Translations under genes and position numbers: made by a program
Origin: Allopontixanthobacter sediminis
Lineage (GTDB): Bacteria; Pseudomonadota; Alphaproteobacteria; Sphingomonadales; Sphingomonadaceae
Reading direction: 5' to 3'
NCBI RefSeq assembly: GCF_009828115.1
Contig: NZ_WTYL01000004.1
Coordinates: forward strand, 94,079-158,078
Length of the DNA stretch: 64,000 bases
Notes under the pieces: generated by a model
What the model saw: the letters and a program-made list of their open reading frames with translations, nothing else
What the model was told of the DNA's origin: nothing
Databases searched by the model: none
Part shown: positions 7,799 through 15,864 of the stretch, one piece after another
How positions within the stretch are numbered: position 1 is the stretch's first letter
Layout: each line of letters opens with the position of its first letter

Positions 7799-9076
7799 TC
7801 AGGGGAGCGCGTCCGCTCCGCCGGACAGACTTTCCCGTTCGAAAAGTTGTTCCGTCTGCATCGCAGTCAGGCGCATCCTGCCAAGTTTGCCGCCGCTGAG
7901 GTCGATATCGCTAAACGGCCAGCTTTCCGGATTGCCGGCATAACGCAGCAGGAACGAACGCGCCGTCTGCAGGCTGCGGCCATCGGACAATTGACTGTTC
8001 CACAAATCGCGGTCCAGGCATTCCCCGATAGTCGCCAGCTTCGCCGCGCCGATTACCACGAAATGGGAATAGTGCCAGCTGCGGGTACGCTTCAATTCCT
8101 CGATAAACCGTCCCTGGCGGTCCATCTGCGCCCCCAAGCGGAAATCCAGAAAGCTGTCGACTACACTTCGGGCGGTTCCCTCAAGACCGGCAAACAATGC
8201 GAATTGGGCGAGGTAGAAATCATAGAACACGCCGTGGTTGTTGGTTTTCAGCATCTCGGCTTCGCCGTTTTCGCTGGTCGCCATCCACATCGCGAAATCG
8301 GCATACCATTGGCGCAGGCCGGCCAGTTCCTCACGGGAAAGGGCACCGGTCGGCTCGATGAGTCCGACCGCTTCGGCGATGGTCGCCAAATCCGAGGCTT
8401 CGATGATCCCTTCGGCGCGGCCATCGACCCGGCCCGGTATGCCCTGCGCGAAATTCATGTTCGGGGACATCCGCGTCGCGGGATCGAGAAACCACCGGCG
8501 AACCAGTTCAGCCGCTCGTGAAGAATAGCGTTCATCCCCCGACACATACGCGGCGAGAGACAAAGCCCGAACATCGCGCGCCAGATTGCGCAACCTGTCC
8601 TTGTCGAACTCCGGCCCGTTACGCTGCGGGTTAACTTCGCCGTCGCGGCGGATATAGGGCGTGCCATCTGCCTTCTTCGGGTCGGGCCACCAATAGGGTC
8701 CAATCGACGCGTATTCGTTCGGGCTGGCACCGGGAACCGGCTGCGGCTTGTCCGTCACACTGTAGAGCGGCCCGCCGATCGCCTTGTCGCCGGCATCCGT
8801 TACAGCCTTGACCGCGGCCGGGTCCTGCCGGATCGATTCGAGCCATTGCGGACGCCATAGGAATGTTCGTCTCCCCTCGAAATCGGCAGCGTACCCCGCG
8901 CTGCCGCGGCAACGCGGTGCGCCGTCGGCCAGCACCAGCGCCGGGACCTTGGCGCCGGATTCCTGCGCTGAAAGCCCCGCTGGCATCGCGAACAGCAACA
9001 TTGCGGCGAGCCCGCGGGCGGCATGTCGGGCCTTGGAACCAGGCCCCAGGTCGCTGCGAGCGCCCGGCCGCCCCAT
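7799..9076 (-). CDS. Alginate-lyase-family (PL5-like) exported enzyme
   Basis: A 425-residue protein with an N-terminal signal (about 40 residues, ending near GLSAQ). It then shows the alpha-toroid alginate_lyase pattern: YWWPDPKKADGTPYIRRDGE, VNPQRNGPEFD, and KTNNHGVFYDFY, which carries the Asn-His pair expected in the active site. A later RSWHYSHFV supplies a candidate catalytic Tyr. Such enzymes cleave uronic-acid polysaccharides in the periplasm. The gene starts 2 bp after the stop of the TonB-dependent receptor, so the two form an operon: import across the outer membrane, then depolymerisation. The substrate (alginate or another polyuronide) is inferred from family and neighbour only. 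Confidence 0.85.
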   Translation of the reverse strand: MGRPGARSDLGPGSKARHAARGLAAMLLFAMPAGLSAQESGAKVPALVLADGAPRCRGSAGYAADFEGRRTFLWRPQWLESIRQDPAAVKAVTDAGDKAIGGPLYSVTDKPQPVPGASPNEYASIGPYWWPDPKKADGTPYIRRDGEVNPQRNGPEFDKDRLRNLARDVRALSLAAYVSGDERYSSRAAELVRRWFLDPATRMSPNMNFAQGIPGRVDGRAEGIIEASDLATIAEAVGLIEPTGALSREELAGLRQWYADFAMWMATSENGEAEMLKTNNHGVFYDFYLAQFALFAGLEGTARSVVDSFLDFRLGAQMDRQGRFIEELKRTRSWHYSHFVVIGAAKLATIGECLDRDLWNSQLSDGRSLQTARSFLLRYAGNPESWPFSDIDLSGGKLGRMRLTAMQTEQLFERESLSGGADALP

Positions 9077-9078
9077 GG

Positions 9079-11865
9079 TTAGAACTTGCCCCGCAGACCG
9101 ACAAAGAACCGCCGCCCCGAATAATCGGCCTGCGCAAGGCTGTCGCGCGTCGGACGATAGAACAGGTTGGGCTCGTCGAGCAGGTTTAGTGCCTGAAGCC
9201 GCAACTGGACGCTTCGGGTCAGGTCCACACTGGCGGAAAAGTCGAGAAAATCCTGCGCGGCGGCGAAGCGGTTCTGTTCGGACCGGAACGGTTTGAAATA
9301 ATCCGAACGGATCTTGTAGGCGAGCCGCGCATTCCAGCCGGAGCCTTCATAGAACACCGTCGCGTTGGCGGTGTGCCGCGAATATCCGGGCAGATTGGCC
9401 GGTTCGGTCAAATCCGCTATCGGTGTGCCGGCAACCACTTGCGGATCGGGGAATTCGAAATTCGAATCCGCGAAATTGTAACTTGCCTGAAGCCCCAGCC
9501 CGAAGTCGAACTTGTGCTGTGCGTTGATTTCGAACCCGAGCAGATGGCTCTTGTCATCCGAATTGACCGTCCTGCCGATGATCACTTCGGTCGGGGTGCC
9601 GTCCACGATCAGCGTCAGCGGCGAGACATCGGTGCGGAAGCCGGTGCTGAGCCGTTTGGCATAAAGCGCGATCGCCAGCGAAGTGGTCGGCGATGCGTAC
9701 CATTCGAACGAAACATCCGCATTCCAGGATTTCAGAGGCTCCAGGAACGGGTTGCCCGCGGCGCTGACGATGCTCCCGATATTGCCCAGATCCGCCTCGG
9801 TATCGAAACTGAGGCCTGCTGACATAGCTTCCTGTTCGGGCCGGGCGATCGCGCGATAGGCCGCGAAGCGAAGCAGCTTGTCGAAATCCAGTTCGAAGGA
9901 GATGTTAGCGCTCGGCAAAACATTGGTGAAGCTGTTGCGCTCTACATTCGCGACCGGGGTTCCGATCTGGGTGATCACGATAGTGTCGGGGTCCGGCCCG
10001 GGAGCGGTGGCCAGTTCGGAGCTGAGGCCAATCGAAGTGATATCGGTCCGCACAATCCGCAGCCCGAAGTTCCCCGTTGCCGGCGTGCCGAACACATCGC
10101 CATCGAAATTGGCCTGCACGTAACCCGCGTAGGTTTTCTCGACCACGTCCGTATCATCCGCCGATAGGGTGGACCCGGTCGGCAGACCGGCGTCGAGACT
10201 GCCGGTGAGGGCGGCGTACAGCGCCCGCGCATCCCACCGTGCAAAGGTCAGCCCTTCAATCGGGGTATCGGCCCCCTGGTACAGATCCTTGACCAGGAAC
10301 GTATCGAGCCGCGCCGCAACCGCGCCGTCGCTGGCGTAATTACCCGGCACCAGCGGGACCTCGGTGTCGATGCCGTCATCATGGAAGCGGTCGCGGTTGC
10401 CGTAACGGACACCTGCGTCGATCGAATTGAAAAATCCGTCCAGCTCGTATGTCCCGTCCAGCCGCACCGCGAAGATGGAATCGTCGATGTTTTCCAGCCG
10501 GCGCCGCGCCCGCGCGCCTTCGTTGTAGATATCGTGATTGTCGAGATCGAACTCCAGCCCGGTGTTGTTTTCGACCGCGGAAACATCGGTCAGTACCAGG
10601 CTCGGCACAGTGAGACCGCGCGTGTCGATTTCGTAATTCACCCGCTGGTTGGTGCGGATGCGCATGTCCAGCTCGTCCTGCCTGCGCTTGGTCTGCGAAT
10701 AGCCGACATCGAGCGCCATCGTCAGGCGGTTGCCGGTCCACGCTACATTTCCGCCTAGACCGATATATTCCTCGGTCCGCTTGCGCCAAACGCTCTGGTT
10801 TTCCAGCCGCGAATTCCCGGCCCATGCCAACAGCGCGCCGGAGGGCGAAATCTCGATCGGCGCAATCCTGCGGCGGCCGTCGGCGATCACCAGGTTCTGG
10901 CGCTCCTCGATATCGTCGCGGTAGGAATATTGTCCGTCCAGATTGATATCCAGGCTGGATGTCGGTTGCCACTGGATGTTCGCCATCACCGCATCGCGGT
11001 CCGCCTCGCTCGCTTGTGCGCGGTAAATGTACTGGTTGGAGGCGAAATAGAGCGGCGAGGGTCCGGTGGGGTTGCCGTCCGCATCTTTCCGGTAGGAACA
11101 ATTGCCGCTATCGCCCAGCGTGTTGCACGGGTTGAACGTCGAACTGGTGGTGTAGATGTCTTCCGGCGCGGTATCGCGGCGGAGCTGTCCGCCAATGGCG
11201 ATGCCGACATTGCCGAACTGGTCGATGTATGAGGCGGTGAGCCTTTGGCTGAATGGGGACCCGTCATCCACCCGGTCCTCGTAGTCGCTGTAACCGAGCA
11301 GACCCTGCACCTGCAGCCGGCTTTTGCCGTAATCGAGCGGACGGAGCGTCTGCAACTCGATGATCCCGGAAACGCCGCCTTCGATGAAACTTGCCTGCTG
11401 CGACTTGTAGACGACCACGCCGTTTAGCAGTTCGGAAGGAAACTGGCCGAAATTGACACCGCGTCCGTCACTGCCCGAGGAAATCTCGCGCCCGTTGAGA
11501 TAGGATGCGCCGAGAAAGGCGCCGAGACCGCGGATTGAAAGCTCCGAAGCGCCGCCCTTGAAGCGGTCGGAGGTCACTCCGACCACGCGTTCCAGCGTCT
11601 CCGCCACCGACAGGTCGGGCAGATCGCCGATGTCTTCCCCGACAATCGCATCGCCGATTACATTCAGCTGCCGCTTCGCCTCGAGCGAATTTTCAATCGA
11701 ACGACTGATTTCGCCAGTCACCACAATCTCGCCATTCTCTGTATTCTCAGCAGCCGGCCCTACCGGCGCGTCCTGCGCGAGCGCGGATACAGGTGCCATT
11801 ACTGCCGCGGCCGAGGCCAGCAGGACCAGCCGCTGAGCCGCCACCTTTTTCCTGGAATTTCGCAT
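9079..11865 (-). CDS. TonB-dependent outer-membrane receptor, carbohydrate-type
   Basis: I place the start at 11865 because AAGGGAG sits just upstream and the protein then opens with a signal peptide ending ALAQ; an upstream in-frame ATG at 11892 has no such site. The 928-residue product has a plug domain (GDLPDLSVAETLERVVGV, SIRGLGAFLGASYLNGREIS) and a long barrel ending in VGLRGKF with terminal Phe. This is the large receptor class common in Sphingomonadales and Caulobacterales that imports oligosaccharides with TonB-ExbBD. The alginate-lyase-like gene follows immediately. Two operator-like palindromes in the leader suggest LacI-family control, and no regulator gene is adjacent. Confidence 0.93.
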   Translation of the reverse strand: MRNSRKKVAAQRLVLLASAAAVMAPVSALAQDAPVGPAAENTENGEIVVTGEISRSIENSLEAKRQLNVIGDAIVGEDIGDLPDLSVAETLERVVGVTSDRFKGGASELSIRGLGAFLGASYLNGREISSGSDGRGVNFGQFPSELLNGVVVYKSQQASFIEGGVSGIIELQTLRPLDYGKSRLQVQGLLGYSDYEDRVDDGSPFSQRLTASYIDQFGNVGIAIGGQLRRDTAPEDIYTTSSTFNPCNTLGDSGNCSYRKDADGNPTGPSPLYFASNQYIYRAQASEADRDAVMANIQWQPTSSLDINLDGQYSYRDDIEERQNLVIADGRRRIAPIEISPSGALLAWAGNSRLENQSVWRKRTEEYIGLGGNVAWTGNRLTMALDVGYSQTKRRQDELDMRIRTNQRVNYEIDTRGLTVPSLVLTDVSAVENNTGLEFDLDNHDIYNEGARARRRLENIDDSIFAVRLDGTYELDGFFNSIDAGVRYGNRDRFHDDGIDTEVPLVPGNYASDGAVAARLDTFLVKDLYQGADTPIEGLTFARWDARALYAALTGSLDAGLPTGSTLSADDTDVVEKTYAGYVQANFDGDVFGTPATGNFGLRIVRTDITSIGLSSELATAPGPDPDTIVITQIGTPVANVERNSFTNVLPSANISFELDFDKLLRFAAYRAIARPEQEAMSAGLSFDTEADLGNIGSIVSAAGNPFLEPLKSWNADVSFEWYASPTTSLAIALYAKRLSTGFRTDVSPLTLIVDGTPTEVIIGRTVNSDDKSHLLGFEINAQHKFDFGLGLQASYNFADSNFEFPDPQVVAGTPIADLTEPANLPGYSRHTANATVFYEGSGWNARLAYKIRSDYFKPFRSEQNRFAAAQDFLDFSASVDLTRSVQLRLQALNLLDEPNLFYRPTRDSLAQADYSGRRFFVGLRGKF

Positions 11866-12192
11866 TTTGATTCTCCCTTTATGACGCAGCATGAAGACTG
11901 CGCGTCCGAATTGACACCGGTTTACCCATTAAATGACACCGGTATCAATTCAGGTCAACCGGCAGACGGAAAAAGTTTTCGAAACACCGGCACATCAACC
12001 AAATCAGCCGTAAGTGATTGTAACATATACCGCTGGGAGATGGTTTTGCGGGGAAGCAGGGAAGCATGCCGGCGGCTTTGATGCAAATGCGGGCCGTTCA
12101 GGCGAACGAGAAGGCCGTCAGGACCATGTCTTTTTCTAGCTCGATCCCGAAGGAACTTTGAACGCGCGAGTGATTGGGGTTAGGGGTTGTCG
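11866..12192. other. Intergenic region between the TonB receptor and the GDT1-like gene
   Basis: This 327-bp stretch holds the divergent control regions of the two flanking genes. The left part carries the receptor's ribosome-binding site (11873-11880) and the paired palindromes described separately. The right part (about 11990-12192) contains no open frame with coding character, no hairpin with a T-run and no tRNA-like structure that I could see. Confidence 0.7.
11912..11947. promoter_or_regulatory. Two LacI-type operator-like sites, 22 bp apart
   Basis: The 10-mer TGACACCGGT occurs at 11912-11921 and again at 11934-11943. The second copy extends into the near-perfect palindrome TGACACCGGTATCA with a central CG, the hallmark of LacI/GalR-family operators. 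The first is a half-site with a degenerate right arm. The 22-bp spacing puts both on about the same helix face. They lie 47-78 bp upstream of the receptor start, where a sugar-responsive repressor would act. Confidence 0.6.
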
Positions 12193-12756
12193 ATGCCGTC
12201 CTTTTTCCTCGCCTTTGTCGCTGCGTTGCTGAGTTCCATAGGGAGCCGCGACCAGTTGCTGGTGGCGCAACTTTCAGAACGGTTGGGGCGTGCCTACGGG
12301 CTGCTCGCTACGGGATGGCTGGTGGCGGCAGTTTCGGCCGGCGTGATGGCTTGGGCGGGGCAGGCGGCGGCGCAGATCCTGCCGCCCGAAGGCAAGACGA
12401 TGCTGGTGGCGATTGCGCTGGTGCTCGCCGCGGTGGAACTGGCATGGCCCAACCGCACAGCGGCACTGCAGGAACCGACGCGTTCGCTCGGTGCCATCGC
12501 GCTGGTGCTGTTTTCGCGTCAACTGGGAGACGCAGGACGGTTTCTGGTGTTCGCGATTGCCGCGGCCACTGGCGCACCGGTGCTGGCGGGGGCTGGCGGC
12601 GCGCTGGCGGGCGGGGCGGCGGTCACCATCGGTTGGCTGGCCAAGGCGGACCTCGAACGGTCACTTCATTTGCGTAAGGTACGACTGACGCTGGCAGCGA
12701 TAGTGCTGCTGGCCGGGCTGGTGATCGGATTATCCGCACGCGGCCTGATCGGCTGA
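12193..12756 (+). CDS. Multi-pass membrane protein, possibly GDT1/UPF0016-like
   Basis: A 187-residue protein starting at the ATG at 12193, with an AGGGG ribosome-binding site upstream. It is about 60% hydrophobic with roughly six helices in two halves. The N-terminal SSIGSRDQLLVAQLSERLGR and the mid-protein FSRQLGDAGRFLVFAIAA sit where GDT1/TMEM165 proteins carry their two E-x-G-D-K/R-T/S motifs, which suggests a diverged member of that Mn/Ca transporter family in which the acidic motif residues are partly lost. The assignment rests on this similarity of layout. It could equally be a lineage-specific membrane protein. Confidence 0.5.
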   Translation: MPSFFLAFVAALLSSIGSRDQLLVAQLSERLGRAYGLLATGWLVAAVSAGVMAWAGQAAAQILPPEGKTMLVAIALVLAAVELAWPNRTAALQEPTRSLGAIALVLFSRQLGDAGRFLVFAIAAATGAPVLAGAGGALAGGAAVTIGWLAKADLERSLHLRKVRLTLAAIVLLAGLVIGLSARGLIG

Positions 12757-12791
12757 TCGCTCTATCCGATCATGGTGATGAGGAGATTACT

Positions 12792-12817
12792 GGAAACTTT
12801 GCTACGGTCCGCCCGTT
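12792..12817 (+). promoter_or_regulatory. EcfG-like stress promoter of dps, flanked by an inverted repeat
   Basis: GGAAA (12792-12796) and CGTT (12814-12817) are 17 bp apart, one base off the alphaproteobacterial general-stress consensus GGAAC-N16/17-CGTT, and lie about 50 bp before dps. Imperfect inverted arms flank it: GTGATGAGGAGATTAC at 12775-12790 and GTAATCTCATCAC at 12825-12837. They could be an operator, since neither arm lies wholly inside the core promoter. Confidence 0.55.
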
Positions 12818-12862
12818 AATGGGCGTAATCTCATCACATCACTTCTAAAAGGGGAACTATTC

Positions 12863-13324
12863 ATGGCCAAAGAAGGCGACAATTCGAAATCTGCACTTGT
12901 CAGTGAACTCAACGGTTTACTTGCCGACCACTTGGCATTGTATTTCAAGACCAAGAACTTCCATTGGCACGTCGCCGGTCCGCGTTTCCGGGACCTTCAT
13001 TTGATGTTCGACGAACAGGCGATCGAAATCCGCGACCAGATCGACGCCGTGGGCGAACGCGTCCGCAAGCTGGGCGAGAATACGCTGACCTCGATCGGTT
13101 CGGTGGCCAAGAACACCCAGATCAAGGACCAGGACGACACATCGCTGAGCGCAGAAAAGATGGTCAAGGAACTGCATGATGACAACGTAAAGCTGGTCAA
13201 GCGCCTCAAGGGCATGAAGCCACTGGCCGAGCAGGCAGGCGACAACGCCACCGACGGGCTGTTGGACGACTGGACCGACATGGCGGAGGAGCGCGTATGG
13301 TTCCTCGCGCAGACCCTGAAATAG
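12863..13324 (+). CDS. dps: Dps-family DNA-protection / mini-ferritin protein
   Basis: The 153-residue protein matches Dps in length. It has the ferroxidase segment KNFHWHVAGPRFRDLHLMFD (His and Asp/Glu ligands at the dimer interface) followed by DEQAIEIRDQIDAVGERVRK, and WFLAQTLK at the end. Dps dodecamers oxidise ferrous iron with peroxide, store the ferric core and coat DNA in starved or oxidatively stressed cells. An AAAAGGGGA ribosome-binding site precedes the ATG. The EcfG-like promoter upstream fits a stress role, and a hairpin terminator follows the stop directly. Confidence 0.95.
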   Translation: MAKEGDNSKSALVSELNGLLADHLALYFKTKNFHWHVAGPRFRDLHLMFDEQAIEIRDQIDAVGERVRKLGENTLTSIGSVAKNTQIKDQDDTSLSAEKMVKELHDDNVKLVKRLKGMKPLAEQAGDNATDGLLDDWTDMAEERVWFLAQTLK

Positions 13325-13350
13325 GGCCCACAAATAAGGCGTGGGCCTTT
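13325..13350 (+). terminator. Terminator after dps
   Basis: A 7-bp stem GGCCCAC/GTGGGCC with a 9-base loop begins at the dps stop and ends in a short T-run (TTT). The stem is strong but the U-tract is weak, so termination may be partial. Confidence 0.6.
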
Positions 13351-13435
13351 CCATGATTGACGATGACGCCGAATGGGCCGTCCGCCTGGCCGCAAGGTCA
13401 CTAGCCGCGGGCGGCCTATTTGGTATGGGTGCCCG

Positions 13436-14083
13436 ATGAACCAACCGACACTCCGAGAAAACGCCGATGACGCCGCCATCGCCGCCTGGATCGAGCGCCG
13501 TCTTGGCGCGGCCCTGACCGCGGCGGATGGCACAATTGCCATCACCGTACCGGGCGGCTCGACGCCGTTCCCCATCCTCCAGCAACTGACGGAAAGTTCG
13601 CTCGATTGGCCGCGCATCGAGGTTTGGCCGGGCGACGACCGAATCGTTCCGGAAAGCGACGAAGCCAGCAACACCGGCCGCATCCGTGCGCTGCTCGAAC
13701 CGGTCGGGGCGAAAGTCGTCTCGATCATCGAGCAAGCCGAGGCGAGCACTGTCAGCGTTCCGCATTTCGCATTCGCATGGCTGGGCATGGGCGCGGACGG
13801 CCATATTGCGTCGCTGTTTCCAAACACCGATCCGCGCGTTGACGATCCGCAGCCGATCCGCCGCCTGACACCGGATCCCTTGCCGCCCGAAGCACCGTTC
13901 GACCGCGTGACGCTGACCATTCCCGCACTGCTGCGCACCGACGCGCTGATGTTCGTGATCCGGGGGCAGGACAAGCGAGCCGTTTTCGATGCCGCGGTGG
14001 CCGGGGCCCATGACCTGCCAATTGCCCGCCTGCTTGGTGCGGCGGCGCAAATCCCCGGCCTGGAGGTGACGTGCTTCACCTGA
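13436..14083 (+). CDS. pgl: 6-phosphogluconolactonase
   Basis: The ATG at 13436 gives a 215-residue protein of usual length; upstream codons in the same frame look non-coding. It has the NagB-fold signatures of the family: VPGGSTPFPILQQL, WPRIEVWPGDDRIVP and FAWLGMGADGHIASLFPNT, the last holding the catalytic His. It hydrolyses 6-phosphogluconolactone in the oxidative pentose-phosphate or Entner-Doudoroff route. The gene overlaps the following Nudix gene by 13 bases. Confidence 0.92.
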   Translation: MNQPTLRENADDAAIAAWIERRLGAALTAADGTIAITVPGGSTPFPILQQLTESSLDWPRIEVWPGDDRIVPESDEASNTGRIRALLEPVGAKVVSIIEQAEASTVSVPHFAFAWLGMGADGHIASLFPNTDPRVDDPQPIRRLTPDPLPPEAPFDRVTLTIPALLRTDALMFVIRGQDKRAVFDAAVAGAHDLPIARLLGAAAQIPGLEVTCFT

Positions 14084-14541
14084 TCCCTGCGCCGCTGCAC
14101 CGGCTGGCGTACCGAATGGCCCATGCGGTGCGCAAACACTGGTGGCGGCTCCGGCAGCCTAAAATTTCAAGCGTTTCCGTGATCGCGACGGACCTGGAGG
14201 ACCGGCTGCTGCTGGTCCGGCTGTCCTACGGTTCCGGCTCGTGGTCGCTGGCAGGGGGCGGGATAAATCGCGGGGAAGCGCCCGAGGCTGCTGCGCGGCG
14301 CGAATTCCGTGAAGAAACCGGCTGCGAGGCCGGCGCGCTCGAGTTGGTCGGGATCCAGCAGGAACGCGTTCACGGCTCGCATCATTCGATCCATGTTTTT
14401 GCCGCCAAGGTGCAGGGCAACCCGGCGCCCGATCACCGCGAAATCATGGACGCGCGGTTCTTCCCGCTCCATTCGCTGCCCGAACCGCTGAGCCAGATGA
14501 CCCGGCGGCGGCTCGAATTGTGGCGCGGCAATTCGCAGTAG
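14071..14541 (+). CDS. Nudix hydrolase
   Basis: A 156-residue protein with a GTG start that overlaps the end of pgl. It has a complete Nudix box, GX5EX7REX2EEXG, read as GGGINRGEAPEAAARREFRE followed by ETG, and so should be an Mg-dependent hydrolase of a nucleoside-diphosphate-linked compound. The N-terminal 30 residues are basic and aromatic (HRLAYRMAHAVRKHWWRLRQ) and resemble the start of small Nudix proteins in Sphingomonadales. The substrate cannot be deduced. Overlap with pgl implies co-translation. Confidence 0.9.
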   Translation: MLHLIPAPLHRLAYRMAHAVRKHWWRLRQPKISSVSVIATDLEDRLLLVRLSYGSGSWSLAGGGINRGEAPEAAARREFREETGCEAGALELVGIQQERVHGSHHSIHVFAAKVQGNPAPDHREIMDARFFPLHSLPEPLSQMTRRRLELWRGNSQ

Positions 14542-14551
14542 CCGGGGGCGG

Positions 14552-15724
14552 TTACAGCAGCGACAGCTGGGCGACATCGCGCCCGGGCCCTGCGGCCTTT
14601 TCCCCGCTGCCGTCGGTGTTTGACCCAGCCAGGTTCGATAGCGTCAGGCCCATCAGGCGAATTGGCATCGGCAGGGGCAGCATTTCTTCCAGCAGCGCGC
14701 GGCCGATCGACCGGAACTCGTCCTTGTCCGTCACATTGCGGGGAAGGGACCGGGCGCGGGTTACTTGCGTGAAATCGTTGAATTTCATTTTCAAGGTGAT
14801 TGTGCGGCCCTCCGCCTTGGCGTTTTCGATCCGCTCCCAGACGATATCGACGATGCGTTCCAGCGTGTCGCGCAGAGCCGCGCCGGACGAGATGTCTTCG
14901 TTGAAGGTTCGTTCCCCGCCAACCGACTTGCGAATGCGGTTGGCGCGCACCGGGCGCAGGTCGATGCCCCGCGCTGCGCGGAACAGGTAATCGGCGAAGC
15001 TGCCAAAATTGCTGCGCAGGAATTTGATGTCCTTCGCGGCAAGGTCGGCACCGGTTTCGATACCGAGGCGGGCCATCTTCTCCGCGCCTTTCGGACCAAT
15101 GCCGTGAAACCGGCGCACCGGCAGGGCCGCGACGAACGCCGCGCCTTCACCCGGCCGGATGACGCACAGGCCGTCGGGCTTGTTCTGGTCACTGGCGAGT
15201 TTGGCGAGAAACTTGTTGTAACTGACGCCCGCGCTGGCGGTCAGCTGCGTCTCTTCCTGAATACGTTTGCGGATCAACTGGGCAATCCGGGTGGCGGAGC
15301 CGATGCCGCGCAGGTCGTCGGACACGTCGAGATACGCCTCGTCCAGGCTCAACGGCTCTACATGCGGGGTGAAATGGCGGAATATTGCCCGGATCTGCTG
15401 GGACACCTCGCGGTAAGTTTCGAAATGGCTCTTGCAAAAGATCAGGTCCGGGCACAGCCGTTTGGCGGTGACCGAGGGCATGGCCGACCGGACCCCGAAT
15501 TTGCGCGCTTCGTAGCTGGCGGCGGCAACCACGCCGCGCCCGCCCGCGCCGCCGACCGCGACCGGTTTGCCGCGCAGTTCGGGGTTGTCGCGCTGCTCCA
15601 CGCTGGCGAAGAACGCGTCCATGTCCACGTGGATGATCTTGCGCAGGCCGCTCGATTCCTCCTCCAGGCTGTGGCCGTCATTCGCCGGTTCAGCGGCATC
15701 GCTCTGAGGATTTTCGTGGTCCAT
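14552..15724 (-). CDS. dinB: DNA polymerase IV (Y family)
   Basis: The ATG at 15724 yields 390 residues. The Y-family active site is complete: IIHVDMDAFFASVEQR near the start and SLDEAYLDV in the palm. A helix-hairpin-helix region (VRRFHGIGPKGAEKMARLGI) and a little-finger domain follow. The C-terminus ends AQLSLL, a canonical beta-clamp-binding motif of the QLxLF type. The enzyme performs error-prone translesion synthesis. It is convergent with the Nudix gene and divergent from the Bcr/CflA exporter. No LexA-box-like site was recognised upstream. Confidence 0.95.
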   Translation of the reverse strand: MDHENPQSDAAEPANDGHSLEEESSGLRKIIHVDMDAFFASVEQRDNPELRGKPVAVGGAGGRGVVAAASYEARKFGVRSAMPSVTAKRLCPDLIFCKSHFETYREVSQQIRAIFRHFTPHVEPLSLDEAYLDVSDDLRGIGSATRIAQLIRKRIQEETQLTASAGVSYNKFLAKLASDQNKPDGLCVIRPGEGAAFVAALPVRRFHGIGPKGAEKMARLGIETGADLAAKDIKFLRSNFGSFADYLFRAARGIDLRPVRANRIRKSVGGERTFNEDISSGAALRDTLERIVDIVWERIENAKAEGRTITLKMKFNDFTQVTRARSLPRNVTDKDEFRSIGRALLEEMLPLPMPIRLMGLTLSNLAGSNTDGSGEKAAGPGRDVAQLSLL

Positions 15725-15864
15725 CGGACAGAAAGATAGCCGCGGCGGTGGTTGACCGGAACAAAAACATCGCCAAGTCGTCATCTTTCGAGAATAAGGC
15801 AGTTTCAAATCGAGACTGGTTGGCGGATTGCGCCCAATGCGGCTAGCGTGCCCACAGGAATTTC

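Noticed and set aside
12174..12677. Alternative frame over the GDT1-like gene
   Set aside because: Its Gly/Arg-rich product lacks membrane helices. The overlapping frame gives a clean multi-helix protein with a ribosome-binding site.
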